The notes under the pieces are model-generated. The model worked only from the letters and a program-made list of their open reading frames with translations, searched no databases and was not told where the DNA came from. Shown here in pieces: positions 17,897-26,726 of a stretch of DNA of 64,000 nt. The position numbers were made by a program, and so were the translations under genes. Source of the stretch: an uncultured bacterium (lineage in GTDB: Bacteria; Actinomycetota; Coriobacteriia; Coriobacteriales; Coriobacteriaceae); NCBI GenBank assembly GCA_905215525.1, contig CAJMQJ010000002.1:186001-250000 (forward strand), written 5' to 3'. How positions within the stretch are numbered: position 1 is the stretch's first letter; each line of letters begins with the position of its first letter.

Positions 17897-18607
17897 TTAC
17901 TCAACTTCGGCATTGTCGCAGTAGGCAAGAAACTGCTCAAAGCTATTAAATTGTCTCGGGGTTGCCAAAATCGCTTCGCTTTTATCGTAAGTCCCCATGA
18001 GGCTCATTTGAAAAACATAGCTGTCGCTAAGTCGATCAGGAGTGGCCCACAAAAAGAAATACTCCCTCATTTCGTCTGCACGAGGATCGCGCCCGAAACG
18101 GCGACGAAAACGGACTACGTAGTCTTTCGCCTCTTCCAGCTGAGCTGACGCGCGCTTCTCACGGTAGCACTCTAATGAGCAAACCTTCTTTGCTGGAACG
18201 CCTGCATAAACAGAGTCGTGCTCAAGCCTTCCACTTACGACGGAGTGTGCACCGACGATCACGTTGTCCTCGATTGTCGTACCGCACAAGATTGTGGCAC
18301 CCCATCCAATGAAAATGTTGTTACCTATGGTCACATGTTTTTGGTTACCTAAAACCTCCCCAGTTTTTCCTTTAATTACTCCCCAAGAATAATCATGCGT
18401 CAGGATTGTAGATGGGCCCGTAATCTTTACATGGTCACCGATAGTGATCAGATGTGGATTTTGAATATCAACCGTCATTTCTTTGGGGCAGTAAAAAGTC
18501 ACATCGTCCCCAATGGCAACACCCAATTTTCTCAAGCGGCTAATCAGTAAATCGTTATTGAGGAAAATAGAATTGTATAAATACTTAAGTCCATTAATTA
18601 AAGCCAT
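17897..18607 (-). CDS. Hexapeptide-repeat acyltransferase (copy A)
   Basis: About 236 residues with left-handed beta-helix repeats (IGDDVTFYCP, IGDHVKITG, IGNNIFIGWGATILCGTTI, VIVGAHSVVSG) and the catalytic-type His in LTHDYSW, as in WbbJ/Vat O-acetyltransferases that use acetyl-CoA. A C-terminal extension (ECYREKRASAQLEEAKDY and onward) is shared with copy B at 19047, to which it aligns over its full length. The ATG at 18607 has GGAGG 7 nt upstream, the same arrangement as in copy B. Confidence 0.85.
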   Translation of the reverse strand: MALINGLKYLYNSIFLNNDLLISRLRKLGVAIGDDVTFYCPKEMTVDIQNPHLITIGDHVKITGPSTILTHDYSWGVIKGKTGEVLGNQKHVTIGNNIFIGWGATILCGTTIEDNVIVGAHSVVSGRLEHDSVYAGVPAKKVCSLECYREKRASAQLEEAKDYVVRFRRRFGRDPRADEMREYFFLWATPDRLSDSYVFQMSLMGTYDKSEAILATPRQFNSFEQFLAYCDNAEVE

Positions 18608-18622
18608 GTTCACGCCTCCAAT

Positions 18623-19060
18623 CTAGAAAACACCATATGAAGCGGCCAAATATAGAACACTCACGGTCCGCCGCCTCAGCAGTTCCACAAAAGCTCTTAG
18701 TGTTATGCCGAGTCTCTCGCATGGGTAGCCGCTTATTACCTTCAGCATGCAATCATCACTCGCCATTCTTCGAATGGCATCGCAGACATCTCGTCGGCTC
18801 TTGCCACTAACGCGAGGAACTTCCTGCGAGACGCACGTCTTCATATTGATAAATAGGGGCTTTTCTAATCTCAAAACGCATTCTGTTTCCGAGGGCGAGC
18901 CCGTCACGAGTCGAAGAGCGTAGTTGTTGAAGAAAAGACTGGCGTCAAAGCGATCCGACCTGTACGAGGTGGTGAGAGACGAGGGGTTGGTGCGATACGA
19001 ATACCCCACACAGCCATCCTTTCTGAAAGTCAAGGACGAGCGCCCTTTATTTGCAGTCAT
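18623..19060 (-). pseudogene. Truncated GT2 left by tandem duplication
   Basis: From GYSYRTN onward, about 128 residues align without gaps to the C-terminal third of the GT2 at 19758 (for example VPRVSGKSRRD and CVLRLEKPLFINMK). The N-terminal catalytic domain with the DDGSTD and DSDD motifs is absent. The open frame starts at ATG overlapping the stop of acyltransferase copy B and has about 17 unrelated residues (ANKGRSSLTFRKDGC) before homology begins, which marks the recombination joint near 19010. It has no glycosyltransferase active site. Confidence 0.85.
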
Positions 19061-19742
19061 CTATGAAGGCGATGAAATCCTCGTATTGCTTAGCGCCCTT
19101 CATCCACTTCAAACTCTCATCACACGTCCCCATCAGCCTCGTCTGCGACTCATGCACGCCGCAGAGATTCTCGGGGTCTGCGAATAGCGGAAAGTACTCG
19201 CGAATCTCCTCGGGCTTGGGATCGCGGCCCCTCCTCGCACGGAAGAGCTGCACGTACTCCTTGGCCTCTTCGACCTGAGCTGAGGCTCGCTTCTCCCGAT
19301 AGTGCTCCAATGAGCAGATTCGCCGAGCGGGCACCCCTCCCCAAACAGAATTGCCCTCGACATGACCGCTCACCACAGCATGGGCGCCGATGATCACGTT
19401 ATCCTCGATAGTCGTGCCGCAGAGGATGGTGGCGCCCCACCCGACGAAGACGTTATTGCCGATGGTGACCGGTTTCTCGTTGCCCAGAATCTCACCCGTC
19501 TTGCCCTTGATTACCGACCAGCCGTAGTCATGAGTAAGGATGGTAATGGGCCCCGTGAGGTTAACGTGGTCGCCGATTGTCAGAAGGTGCGAGTCGGTGA
19601 TGTCGACGTGCGTGTCGCCGGGGCAATGGAACGTGACGTCCTCACCAATAGTGACACCGCGTGAACGCAGGTACTTCAAGTACCCCTCGTTGTTCACGAG
19701 GAGCTTGTTGTAAACCTTTCTCACCACGTCTCTCAAAGCCAT
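19047..19742 (-). CDS. Hexapeptide-repeat acyltransferase (copy B)
   Basis: 231 residues, paralogue of the copy at 17897 with the same sequence of beta-helix repeats (IGEDVTFHCP, IGDHVNLTG, IGNNVFVGWGATILCGTTI, VIIGAHAVVSG), LTHDYGW His, and EHYREKRASAQVEEAKEY extension. GGAG lies 8 nt upstream of the ATG. It is more G/C-rich than copy A, so the copies have diverged or one was replaced. Probable acetylation of a surface glycan sugar. Confidence 0.85.
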   Translation of the reverse strand: MALRDVVRKVYNKLLVNNEGYLKYLRSRGVTIGEDVTFHCPGDTHVDITDSHLLTIGDHVNLTGPITILTHDYGWSVIKGKTGEILGNEKPVTIGNNVFVGWGATILCGTTIEDNVIIGAHAVVSGHVEGNSVWGGVPARRICSLEHYREKRASAQVEEAKEYVQLFRARRGRDPKPEEIREYFPLFADPENLCGVHESQTRLMGTCDESLKWMKGAKQYEDFIAFIDDCK

Positions 19743-19757
19743 GTTCGCGTCTCCAAT

Positions 19758-20795
19758 CTAGATGACCCCCTTAACCGCAGCCATGTAGAGAACGTTTGCG
19801 GCCTGGTGCCTCAGCAACTGCACGAAGACCTTCTGCTTAAAGCGGAGTCTCTCGCATGGGTAGTCATTAATCACTTTCATCAGGCGTTCGTCGCCCGCCA
19901 TAGTGTGAATGGCGCGGCAGGCGTCGCGGCGGCTCTTACCGCTTACGCGAGGCACTTCCTGCGAGATGCACATCTTCATATTGATAAATAAGGTCTTTTT
20001 TAATCTCAAAACGCATTCCGATTCCGAGGGCGAGTCCGCCACGAGTCGAAGAGCGTAGTCGTAGAAAAAAAGACTGGCGTCGAAGCGATCTGGTCTATAC
20101 GAAGTGGTAAGTGACGAAAGGTTCGTGCGGTACGAATACCCCACGTTGCTCGTCGTCACTACCTTGTTGCTAGTCCTGAGGTACTTGTATTTAAAGACGA
20201 AGTCTTCGCTGATTACCTCGCGCTCCGAGGGAAAGCGCAGGATATGTTCGTTGATGTTCCTTGTTGCGAAAATAGACGAACATACCGACATTGGAATCGA
20301 ATCGGACATCTCGGGGGAGCTGCCGCATACGCGGGGTATAAACCTCTTTGCTAGCTCGTCGCCCTCCCACACGGCGTCCTCGAGTTTGAACTCAAACTGG
20401 GGACTTCCTTTATCATCTCGCTTGGTGAAACCGCCCAGAACACAATCCGCCCCGGTGTCCTCAATGGCTCGGGCTAACGTCTCAACCATGTCGGATTCGA
20501 GCCAGTCATCCGAGTCCACGAACATTACGTGCGTTGACTCAGGGCACAGGTTGTCAAGCCCCGTGTTACGCGCGAAACCCAACCCCGCGTTCTCCTTATG
20601 CACTGTCCGCACGCAATCGTTCTCAGAGGAGAGTCGATCACACAGCTCGCCCGACCCGTCGGTCGACCCGTCGTCGACGAGCAACACCTCGAAAACTGAA
20701 TACGACTGTTCAAGAATTGAGCGGACGCACTGCTCGAGGTAGCGCCTAACGTTGTACACGGGCACGATAAGGGTTATGTTCAGCTTTTGATCCAC
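19758..20795 (-). CDS. Family 2 glycosyltransferase (intact duplicate)
   Basis: 345 residues starting from GTG. GT2 motifs are complete: LIVPVYNVRRYLEQCVRS, LVDDGSTDGSGELCD, GLGFARNTGLDN, FVDSDDWLESDM. The C-terminal part (residues about 215-345) is repeated as a fragment at 18623-19060. It lies 15 bp before acyltransferase copy B. Confidence 0.85.
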   Translation of the reverse strand: MDQKLNITLIVPVYNVRRYLEQCVRSILEQSYSVFEVLLVDDGSTDGSGELCDRLSSENDCVRTVHKENAGLGFARNTGLDNLCPESTHVMFVDSDDWLESDMVETLARAIEDTGADCVLGGFTKRDDKGSPQFEFKLEDAVWEGDELAKRFIPRVCGSSPEMSDSIPMSVCSSIFATRNINEHILRFPSEREVISEDFVFKYKYLRTSNKVVTTSNVGYSYRTNLSSLTTSYRPDRFDASLFFYDYALRLVADSPSESECVLRLKKTLFINMKMCISQEVPRVSGKSRRDACRAIHTMAGDERLMKVINDYPCERLRFKQKVFVQLLRHQAANVLYMAAVKGVI

Positions 20796-20822
20796 GTTTA
20801 AGAAGGCTTCCTAGTCGTATCT

Positions 20823-21299
20823 CTATACCAATCGAGCGGGCGCACCGGCGTACAGCGCGCCCGACTCGGTAAGGTCGCACGTGACAACAGGGTTCTCCGA
20901 GACGAGAGGGCGGCACGCAATCGAGGAACCGCGCTTAACGACTGCATTAGCGCAAAGGCAACAATGCTGACCAATCGAAACCGGCGCGTAGGTTAACTTT
21001 GAGCTAACCCCTCTGCAGTCGAATTCGTGGTCGTGGTCGTAAATCTGGACATTAGGACCAAAGAGCGTGTTTGCACCGATGACGGCGGATTGGACTGCCG
21101 TCACGCGGCAGCCCTCGTTCATGTAAACGCCGCCTTCCAGTACTAGAGTTGCGCCTTCGCCCAATATCGCTCGTGCACCCTTGCCCAGGTACAATGGTTT
21201 GCCTGAGGCGATCTTGAGCCAATTTCCGGCCACAACGCACATCTTGGCAATCCGTAGGCCGGAAGCGCCCCATTTAAGCGCCTTAGCAATTTTGTTCAT
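20823..21299 (-). CDS. Short hexapeptide-repeat acyltransferase
   Basis: 158 residues of left-handed beta-helix repeats (LGKGARAILGEGATLVLEGG, IGANTLFGPNVQIYDHDHEF, IGQHCCLCANAVVKRG) with the His-containing YDHDHEF site and a final ALYAGAPARLV, as in the maltose/colanic-acid O-acetyltransferase-like group. It overlaps the LicD gene by 17 nt. Together with the two longer acyltransferases it makes the third in the operon. Confidence 0.8.
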   Translation of the reverse strand: MNKIAKALKWGASGLRIAKMCVVAGNWLKIASGKPLYLGKGARAILGEGATLVLEGGVYMNEGCRVTAVQSAVIGANTLFGPNVQIYDHDHEFDCRGVSSKLTYAPVSIGQHCCLCANAVVKRGSSIACRPLVSENPVVTCDLTESGALYAGAPARLV

Positions 21300-22158
21300 C
21301 GGTGCTTCCGCTACTTGTAGGGTCGAAGTCGCTGGAAACGCTGACGCGCCAGGCCTTCAACTCATGCGCAATACGCTTGTCGGTAGGCGGAAGTGACATA
21401 TAGTCCCCGTACATTATCGAGAGATAGCGGTCCGCATCCTCAAAGCCAAAGAACTGTTCGTTTTCGAATTCGTATTCAACCAAGTTGTTAAACAGGCTCG
21501 CGGGGAAAACCTCCAGCGACTGGCTGACCGCCCAAGCCAGATTGGCAGCAGTGCCGATAGTCGAAAAGCAACCGTTATCCGTCATCGTTCTTAGCTTACC
21601 GAGAGCCCACTGTTGCAGAGGGGTGTGCTTGGCAATCGTGCCGAAGACGGTTTTGAAGCAGCCAGTAACTCCTGGCTGCCCCGAGCTCCATCTTGATGCT
21701 TGGAAAAGGTACTTATATCGAACTGCTGCATCCCAGGCTTTGCTGGCTTCGGCTTCACTTTCGAAAGAAACAATCGGAAAGATATCGATCCACACATATT
21801 CGCGGATTCCCTCTGCAATGAATGCAGACTTTACCTCAATGCTGGTATCCACCAGTTTTTCAAAAGGAATTGCAGCTGAACCTTTAAGGTTCAGCTGACT
21901 GGCAAGCCCAACATGGGATTGCTCCGCACCAGCACGGGAGGCGAAGCCAGCCAGAAACTTCCTGTAGTCCTCAACGGGCATGACGACATCGATATCATCA
22001 TCCCAGGGAATGAACCCCTTGTGCCTAACCGCACCGAGAAGAGTGCCGGAACCCAGCGAATATCGCAGATTGTTCTCTCGACAATAGCAGTCGAAAATGC
22101 GAAGGAGGCGCAGCTCGGCAGCTTTCACCTCTTGCATGGATAAATACTCGGTCGTCAT
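21283..22158 (-). CDS. LicD-family phosphotransferase
   Basis: 291 residues. YSLGSGTLLGAVRHKGFI followed by PWDDDIDVVMP is the nucleotidyltransferase-fold signature of LicD proteins, which transfer phosphocholine or another phospho-substituent from a CDP-linked donor to cell-surface sugars. The ATG has AAAGGGG 6 nt upstream. No licA/licB/licC choline genes are visible in the window, so the donor may come from the cytidylyltransferase fusion at 9392 in the same operon. Confidence 0.85.
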   Translation of the reverse strand: MTTEYLSMQEVKAAELRLLRIFDCYCRENNLRYSLGSGTLLGAVRHKGFIPWDDDIDVVMPVEDYRKFLAGFASRAGAEQSHVGLASQLNLKGSAAIPFEKLVDTSIEVKSAFIAEGIREYVWIDIFPIVSFESEAEASKAWDAAVRYKYLFQASRWSSGQPGVTGCFKTVFGTIAKHTPLQQWALGKLRTMTDNGCFSTIGTAANLAWAVSQSLEVFPASLFNNLVEYEFENEQFFGFEDADRYLSIMYGDYMSLPPTDKRIAHELKAWRVSVSSDFDPTSSGSTDEQNC

Positions 22159-22159
22159 A

Positions 22160-23269
22160 TTACGCCCCTTTAGTCATATTCCTATAGCGATCAGAGAGCT
22201 GCTCGTAGAGCGACCTCGTGGTGTAACCCGCTTTATCGAGAAACGGAACATAGTCCGTCTCGGCAGTGAGCTCCCTTTTGCCGGCGCAGGTTACCAGCAA
22301 ATCAGCCCACTCCTTGTCGGAAAGCGAAAGTGCTGCGCGCTTGAGAAGGCCCGTCAGATCGGCCTCTTGGGTAACCGCGTCAGAGCTGAGGATGGGCAGT
22401 CCATTTGCCTGGGCTTCAATGAAGGCAATCGGTAGCCCCTCATGGAAAGAGGGGGCAAGCAGCGCATCCATGGCGCTGTAGTACCTCCAGATATCGTCAA
22501 CGGTACCGATGAAAACCGCCGATTCGCCCAGCCCCAATTTAGCCGCCTTCTCCTTCGCAAGGGGAAGTTCCTCGGCTTGGCCGAAGAGCAGAAGGCGGGA
22601 ATCGGCCTCACTGGAGCGCAGCTGATTGAAGATATCGAGGGCACGCAGGGTGTTTTTCGCAGGAATGCCCGCCCCAACAAACCCAATGACGGTGGCATAG
22701 CACGGGATCCCAAGCCGATGTCTAACGGCAGCCCGGTCAGAGGACGAGAATCGGAATTTATCGGAATCGACCCCGTTGTGCACCAAGGCATAGCCAGCGC
22801 CCTGAAAGAGATATTCACCTGCGACCTCGCTGCATGCCCAACGCTCACTCGCCGACGGGAGAAACCTCTCTATCATTGCCACGTTGACCATATTCTTCAA
22901 ACGCGAGGTGCTGCCAAGCGCACTGTTATGGCAGTGCACGATGCGCGAGGGAACTCCGGCCTTTTTGGCCTCAGAGGCGAAGACGAAGCCGAGCGCATTG
23001 TTCGTGTGAATCTGAACGATATCGAAACGGTGCTTCGATAGAAAAGCGCCAAGACGCTTCGCCCCAAGAGTGCCAACCAGTAGCGGGCTGTAGCTATCGA
23101 TTAAAGGACCGAAGAATCGCTCTCCGAACCTATCCCCTTCGACTCTTCCCACCGATAGCACGCTCTGCTCGATATCGGGAGCCGGGCAATTGAGCATCGT
23201 GGAGACGAAGGTCCTCACCCCGCCCCTTCCGGGCCCTAGCTGTTGAATGATGTGCAGGACCCGAATCAT
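22160..23269 (-). CDS. Family 4 glycosyltransferase
   Basis: 369 residues, GT-B fold. It begins IRVLHIIQQLGPGRGGVRTF, has HNGVDSDKFRF at the domain linker, GFVGAGIPAKNTLRALDIF and the donor-binding FHEGLPIAFIEAQANGLPIL (EX7E-type) block. Its ATG overlaps the TGA of wecB by 4 nt. Confidence 0.85.
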   Translation of the reverse strand: MIRVLHIIQQLGPGRGGVRTFVSTMLNCPAPDIEQSVLSVGRVEGDRFGERFFGPLIDSYSPLLVGTLGAKRLGAFLSKHRFDIVQIHTNNALGFVFASEAKKAGVPSRIVHCHNSALGSTSRLKNMVNVAMIERFLPSASERWACSEVAGEYLFQGAGYALVHNGVDSDKFRFSSSDRAAVRHRLGIPCYATVIGFVGAGIPAKNTLRALDIFNQLRSSEADSRLLLFGQAEELPLAKEKAAKLGLGESAVFIGTVDDIWRYYSAMDALLAPSFHEGLPIAFIEAQANGLPILSSDAVTQEADLTGLLKRAALSLSDKEWADLLVTCAGKRELTAETDYVPFLDKAGYTTRSLYEQLSDRYRNMTKGA

Positions 23270-24375
23270 CGCGACCGGCCTGCCAGCACGTCCGCAATCC
23301 GCTCGCTCGCATGCCCGTCTCCGTAGGGGTTGGAGGCGTGGCTCATGGCCTCGTACTCAGACTCGTCAGAGAGCAGGCGGCTGAACTCACGGTAAATGAC
23401 GTCCTCCTCGGTGCCCACGAGCTTCAGCGTGCCGGCCGCCACACCCTCGGGACGTTCGGTGGTATCGCGCATGACGAGCACCGGCTTGCCCAGGCTCGGC
23501 GCCTCCTCCTGGATGCCGCCCGAGTCGGTGAGGATGAGGTGGCTCGCAGCCATGAAGTTGTGGAAGTCGAGAACCTCGAGCGGGTCGATGATGTGGAGCC
23601 TGTCGAAGCCGTCGAGCTCCTCGTGCGCCGCCTTGCGGACGAGTGGGTTCATGTGGATGGGGTAGATCGCCTTGGTGTCGGGGTGCTCCTCCATCACGCG
23701 GCGGATGGCGCGGAACATGCGGTGCATGGGCTCGCCCAGGTTCTCGCGGCGGTGCGCCGTGATGAGGATAAGACGGGAGCCCTCCGCCCAGTCGAGCTCG
23801 GGGTGCGAGTAGCCCCCGCGCACGGTGGTGCGCAGGGCGTCGATTCCCGTGTTACCGGTGACCCAGATCTTCGACTCCGGCTTGCCCTCGTCCAGAAGGT
23901 TCTTCTTGCTGGCCTCAGTGGGGGCGAAGTAGTACTCGCTCACGATGTCGACGGCCTGGCGGTTGAACTCCTCGGGCCAAGGACTGTAGATGTCGTGCGT
24001 GCGCAGGCCCGCCTCGACGTGGCCCACGGGGATCTGAAGGTAAAAGCACGCGAGCGCCGCGGCGAAGCTGGTCGTGGTGTCTCCGTGGACCAGGACGACA
24101 TCGGGCCTCTCGCCCTCGAGGACCGCCTTAAGCTTGAGCAGCACGTCGCACGTGACGTCGAACAGTGTTTGGCCGGGCTTCATGATCGCCAGGTCGTGGT
24201 CGGGAGTCACGCCGAAGACGCGCAGCACCTGGTCGAGCATCTCGCGGTGCTGGCCCGTCACGGTGACGACTGTCTCGAATTCATCCGTGCGTGTCTTCAG
24301 CTCGTTGACGAGCGGGCACATCTTGATTGCCTCCGGTCGGGTGCCGAAGACGAGCATAACTTTCTTCTTAGACAT
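23266..24375 (-). CDS. wecB: UDP-N-acetylglucosamine 2-epimerase (non-hydrolysing)
   Basis: 369 residues. FGTRPEAIKMCPLV, LVHGDTTTSFAAALA, GHVEAGLRTHDIYSPWPEE, LITAHRREN and LTDSGGIQEEAPSLGKPVLV identify the epimerase that interconverts UDP-GlcNAc and UDP-ManNAc. It overlaps the next upstream gene, a TagA/CpsF-type transferase, whose usual donor is UDP-ManNAc, so the pair forms a ManNAc-GlcNAc linkage unit. It is more G/C-rich than the distal part of the operon. Confidence 0.93.
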   Translation of the reverse strand: MSKKKVMLVFGTRPEAIKMCPLVNELKTRTDEFETVVTVTGQHREMLDQVLRVFGVTPDHDLAIMKPGQTLFDVTCDVLLKLKAVLEGERPDVVLVHGDTTTSFAAALACFYLQIPVGHVEAGLRTHDIYSPWPEEFNRQAVDIVSEYYFAPTEASKKNLLDEGKPESKIWVTGNTGIDALRTTVRGGYSHPELDWAEGSRLILITAHRRENLGEPMHRMFRAIRRVMEEHPDTKAIYPIHMNPLVRKAAHEELDGFDRLHIIDPLEVLDFHNFMAASHLILTDSGGIQEEAPSLGKPVLVMRDTTERPEGVAAGTLKLVGTEEDVIYREFSRLLSDESEYEAMSHASNPYGDGHASERIADVLAGRSR

Positions 24376-25174
24376 TGACCTTGCTCCTCTTTGACTCCTT
24401 GCGGAGAAGCATGTAGAAACGGGTGTTACCGACTAGATAGCGCTTCACCAGGCGCCTTGGCTCCTGCATCATGCGGAAGAGCCACTCCAGGTTCGCGCGC
24501 TGCATCCACATCGGGGCTCGCGGGATGTTGCCGGAGACGACGTCGAACGAGCCGCCCACGCCCACGAATGCGCCCTTGGCGCCCAGCTTGCGGAAACGCT
24601 CGATCAGGCGCTCCTTCTTGGGCGAGGTGATGCCCACGAACACGATGTCGGGCTCGGCCTGCTCAACCTCCGCGACCACGGCGTCGAACTCGTCGTCACC
24701 GAAGTAGCCGTCTCGGTAGCCAGCGAGGACCATATTGGGATACCTCTCGGACAGCACCCCTGCGGTCTTTGCGACCACTTCGGCCTTGGCGCCCAGCAGG
24801 TAGACCCTGTACCCCTCGCGCTCAGCCAGCCCGCACAGCTCCCACATGAGGTCGATACCCGCCACGCGCTCGGGCAGGTCCACGCCCAGCTTCTTGGCGG
24901 CCATGACCATGGACGCGCCATCGGCGTTCACGATCTCGCAGCGGCGCACGCACGCGTCCATCTCGGGGTCGTCAAGCATCTGCAGCACCTTATCGGCGTT
25001 CACGCCGATAAGGTGGGCGAAGCGCCCATCCTTGATGAGGGCGCCGGTCGCCTCGACGGTCTGCCCCATCGTCCAGGGGTCGACGGGGACGCCCAGGACT
25101 TCGACTCGACCGGGAAGATCAACCGTTGAACCGGTGCCTTCGTAATTCCCTATAGTCTCTTTAGCAAGCGCCAT
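24368..25174 (-). CDS. WecG/TagA/CpsF-family glycosyltransferase
   Basis: About 268 residues, GT26 family. LIGVNADKVLQMLDDPEM, IVNADGASMVMAAKKLG, VFVGITSPKKERLIERFR and GVGGSFDVVSGN are the family signatures; members add ManNAc to undecaprenyl-PP-GlcNAc in teichoic-acid or enterobacterial antigen assembly. ATG at 25174 overlaps the preceding gene by 14 nt and a TTG six codons upstream is an alternative. Adjacent wecB supplies the expected donor. The C-terminal basic tail (KESKRSK) suits membrane association. Confidence 0.88.
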   Translation of the reverse strand: MALAKETIGNYEGTGSTVDLPGRVEVLGVPVDPWTMGQTVEATGALIKDGRFAHLIGVNADKVLQMLDDPEMDACVRRCEIVNADGASMVMAAKKLGVDLPERVAGIDLMWELCGLAEREGYRVYLLGAKAEVVAKTAGVLSERYPNMVLAGYRDGYFGDDEFDAVVAEVEQAEPDIVFVGITSPKKERLIERFRKLGAKGAFVGVGGSFDVVSGNIPRAPMWMQRANLEWLFRMMQEPRRLVKRYLVGNTRFYMLLRKESKRSKVNV

Positions 25175-25925
25175 TTCCGCTAACAACCTCAATCACTGTG
25201 AGTAGGATTATTTTCAAATCGAAGAAAACGCCTCGTTTGGCGATATATTCCAGGTCGCGACGGACCATGCCGTCGAATCCCGTCGAGTTGCGCTCTGTAA
25301 CCTGCCACCAGCCGGTGATGCCGGGCTTCACGGCCAGGCGCTGCAGGTCGTACTCGGTGTACTCCGCCACCTCATTCGGAAGCGGCGGCCTAGGCCCCAC
25401 GACAGACATCTGACCGAAGAACACGTTGAGGAACTGCGGGAACTCGTCGATGGAGTGCTTGCGGATGAACTTCCCGATCTTGGTGACGCGGGGGTCTTCC
25501 CTCATCTTGAACATGGCGCCGGCGATCTCGTTCTGCTCCTTGAGCTCGGCGAGGCGCTCGTCGGCGTCCTTGTACATGGATCGGAACTTCCACATGCGGA
25601 AGGTGGTAAGGCTGCCGTCGGGACGGGTCTGGCCCACGCGAATCTGGCTATAGAAGGGGCTCCCCTCGCTCTCCAGGCGGATAACAGCGGCGAGCACGAG
25701 GCTGGGGATCGCGATGAGGACGAGCACGACACCGCTGAACACAATGTCAAACGTGCGCTTGACGGCCCTGTAGGCCAGGCGCGAGCGGTCCCAGTCCATG
25801 ATGGATTGCATAGCCCTGTAGCGGCCGGCGCCCTCACGCCGGTCCATGGCCTGAGCAATCAGCGCCGCCCCCGCGGGTGCATCCGTTGCATATTGAGTTT
25901 TATCCGACACGTTCTCTTCCAACAC
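25161..25925 (-). CDS. Initiating sugar-phosphate transferase (WcaJ/PglC-like)
   Basis: 254 residues. One membrane helix (about residues 61-83, FDIVFSGVVLVLIAIPSL) is followed by the bacterial sugar transferase domain: FRMWKFRSMYKDAD, KHSIDEFPQFLNVFFGQMSV, GPRPPLPNE and KPGITGWWQV. It moves a sugar-1-phosphate to undecaprenyl phosphate, the first step of the repeat unit. The start is uncertain: GTG at 25925 is separated from an AAGGAGG by a small hairpin, while a second GTG five codons on (before SDKTQYATD) has GGAAGA nearer. Confidence 0.88.
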   Translation of the reverse strand: MLEENVSDKTQYATDAPAGAALIAQAMDRREGAGRYRAMQSIMDWDRSRLAYRAVKRTFDIVFSGVVLVLIAIPSLVLAAVIRLESEGSPFYSQIRVGQTRPDGSLTTFRMWKFRSMYKDADERLAELKEQNEIAGAMFKMREDPRVTKIGKFIRKHSIDEFPQFLNVFFGQMSVVGPRPPLPNEVAEYTEYDLQRLAVKPGITGWWQVTERNSTGFDGMVRRDLEYIAKRGVFFDLKIILLTVIEVVSGNGAC

Positions 25926-25952
25926 TTCGTCCCCGGGTTGGGGATCCTCCTT
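25923..25952 (-). promoter_or_regulatory. Strong Shine-Dalgarno separated from start by a 5-bp hairpin
   Basis: AAGGAGG at 25946-25952 lies 20 nt before the GTG at 25925. Between them TCCCC-AACCC-GGGGA can fold (5-bp stem, 5-nt loop, 25930-25944), which would bring the spacing down to about 5 nt. This is either a spacing device or part of a regulatory leader after loaP. Confidence 0.4.
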
Positions 25953-25976
25953 GTCTTGTGTTACGGCCGCCAGCAG

Positions 25977-26522
25977 CTAGGCGATCGCCTTTTTTAGATT
26001 GCGCATGATGCGCTGCTCGCTTGAAAGCACCGCGAGGCCAACGCGGGTGGTTACGCGCCGGCCGCACAGGTCGAGCTCCAAATAAGCAGTGCTCTTGCGT
26101 CTGTTAATGGTTTTGATAAGGCCTTCGTGGCCCAGCAGCGGACCTGCCGTCACTACGACCTGGTCGCCGTCTTTTAAGGCCTCGCTCATGGGCACTACGC
26201 GGTCTCCCCTATGCGTAAAGCCGCCAATAAGCTGAACCTCTTCTTTTGCCAGCGGCACAAACTGACCGTCCTGGGAAAGCACCCGGGCAAAGTCGTCCAT
26301 ACGCAGCAGATACTGTTGCACGGTGCGGGGATCTGCCGTATCGCAGATGAGATAACCGGGAAAGAGCGGCTTGGTCGTATTGATCCATTCGCCGTGTACC
26401 TTGATCTCGGTTTGAAATTGGGGATAAAAGAGCTCCTGCATGGCGCCATCCGGCACCACATGCTCTATGCGCTCGCGCATTACGTCTTCGCGGCCGTTAA
26501 TGACTTGGATCACATACCACAT
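25977..26522 (-). CDS. LoaP/NusG-like processive antiterminator
   Basis: 181 residues. The N-terminal NGN domain starts MWYVIQVINGREDVMRERIE and includes KPLFPGYLICDT; the C-terminal KOW domain is DGDQVVVTAGPLLGHEGLI. Specialised NusG paralogues of the LoaP type stand at the head of long polysaccharide or antibiotic operons and let RNA polymerase read through terminators within them after loading at a leader RNA hairpin. That fits a minus-strand operon about 17 kb long beginning here. ATG at 26522 has AAGGGGG 8-9 nt upstream. The housekeeping nusG would be elsewhere in the genome. Confidence 0.85.
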   Translation of the reverse strand: MWYVIQVINGREDVMRERIEHVVPDGAMQELFYPQFQTEIKVHGEWINTTKPLFPGYLICDTADPRTVQQYLLRMDDFARVLSQDGQFVPLAKEEVQLIGGFTHRGDRVVPMSEALKDGDQVVVTAGPLLGHEGLIKTINRRKSTAYLELDLCGRRVTTRVGLAVLSSEQRIMRNLKKAIA

Positions 26523-26551
26523 GAGCACCACCCCCTTGCTGTCTTACGTGT

Positions 26552-26624
26552 GGCTCACGGGGTTTGGGTATGGCTTCGCCAGGGCGCTTGTGCGCGAAGG
26601 CGCTCCATATTCAAACCCTGAGCC
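26552..26624 (-). promoter_or_regulatory. Structured leader hairpin in front of loaP
   Basis: Outer arms of about 13-15 nt (26552-26566 and 26612-26624, GGCTCA and TTTG blocks with a 2-nt bulge) enclose inner complementary blocks (CTTCGC/GCGAAG). It ends 30 nt upstream of the loaP start on the transcribed strand. Such a structure could be a terminator-like or antiterminator-loading RNA element; the function is inferred from place and symmetry. Confidence 0.55.
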
Positions 26625-26726
26625 CAGTTAGACAAGCACGTGGCTCTGCCCCACCGTGAACGGTATGCATAGAAGCAGCGCTGAGGTCACAGGCACGTAT
26701 CGCAAGAATGCCCACAACCTCAGCTG

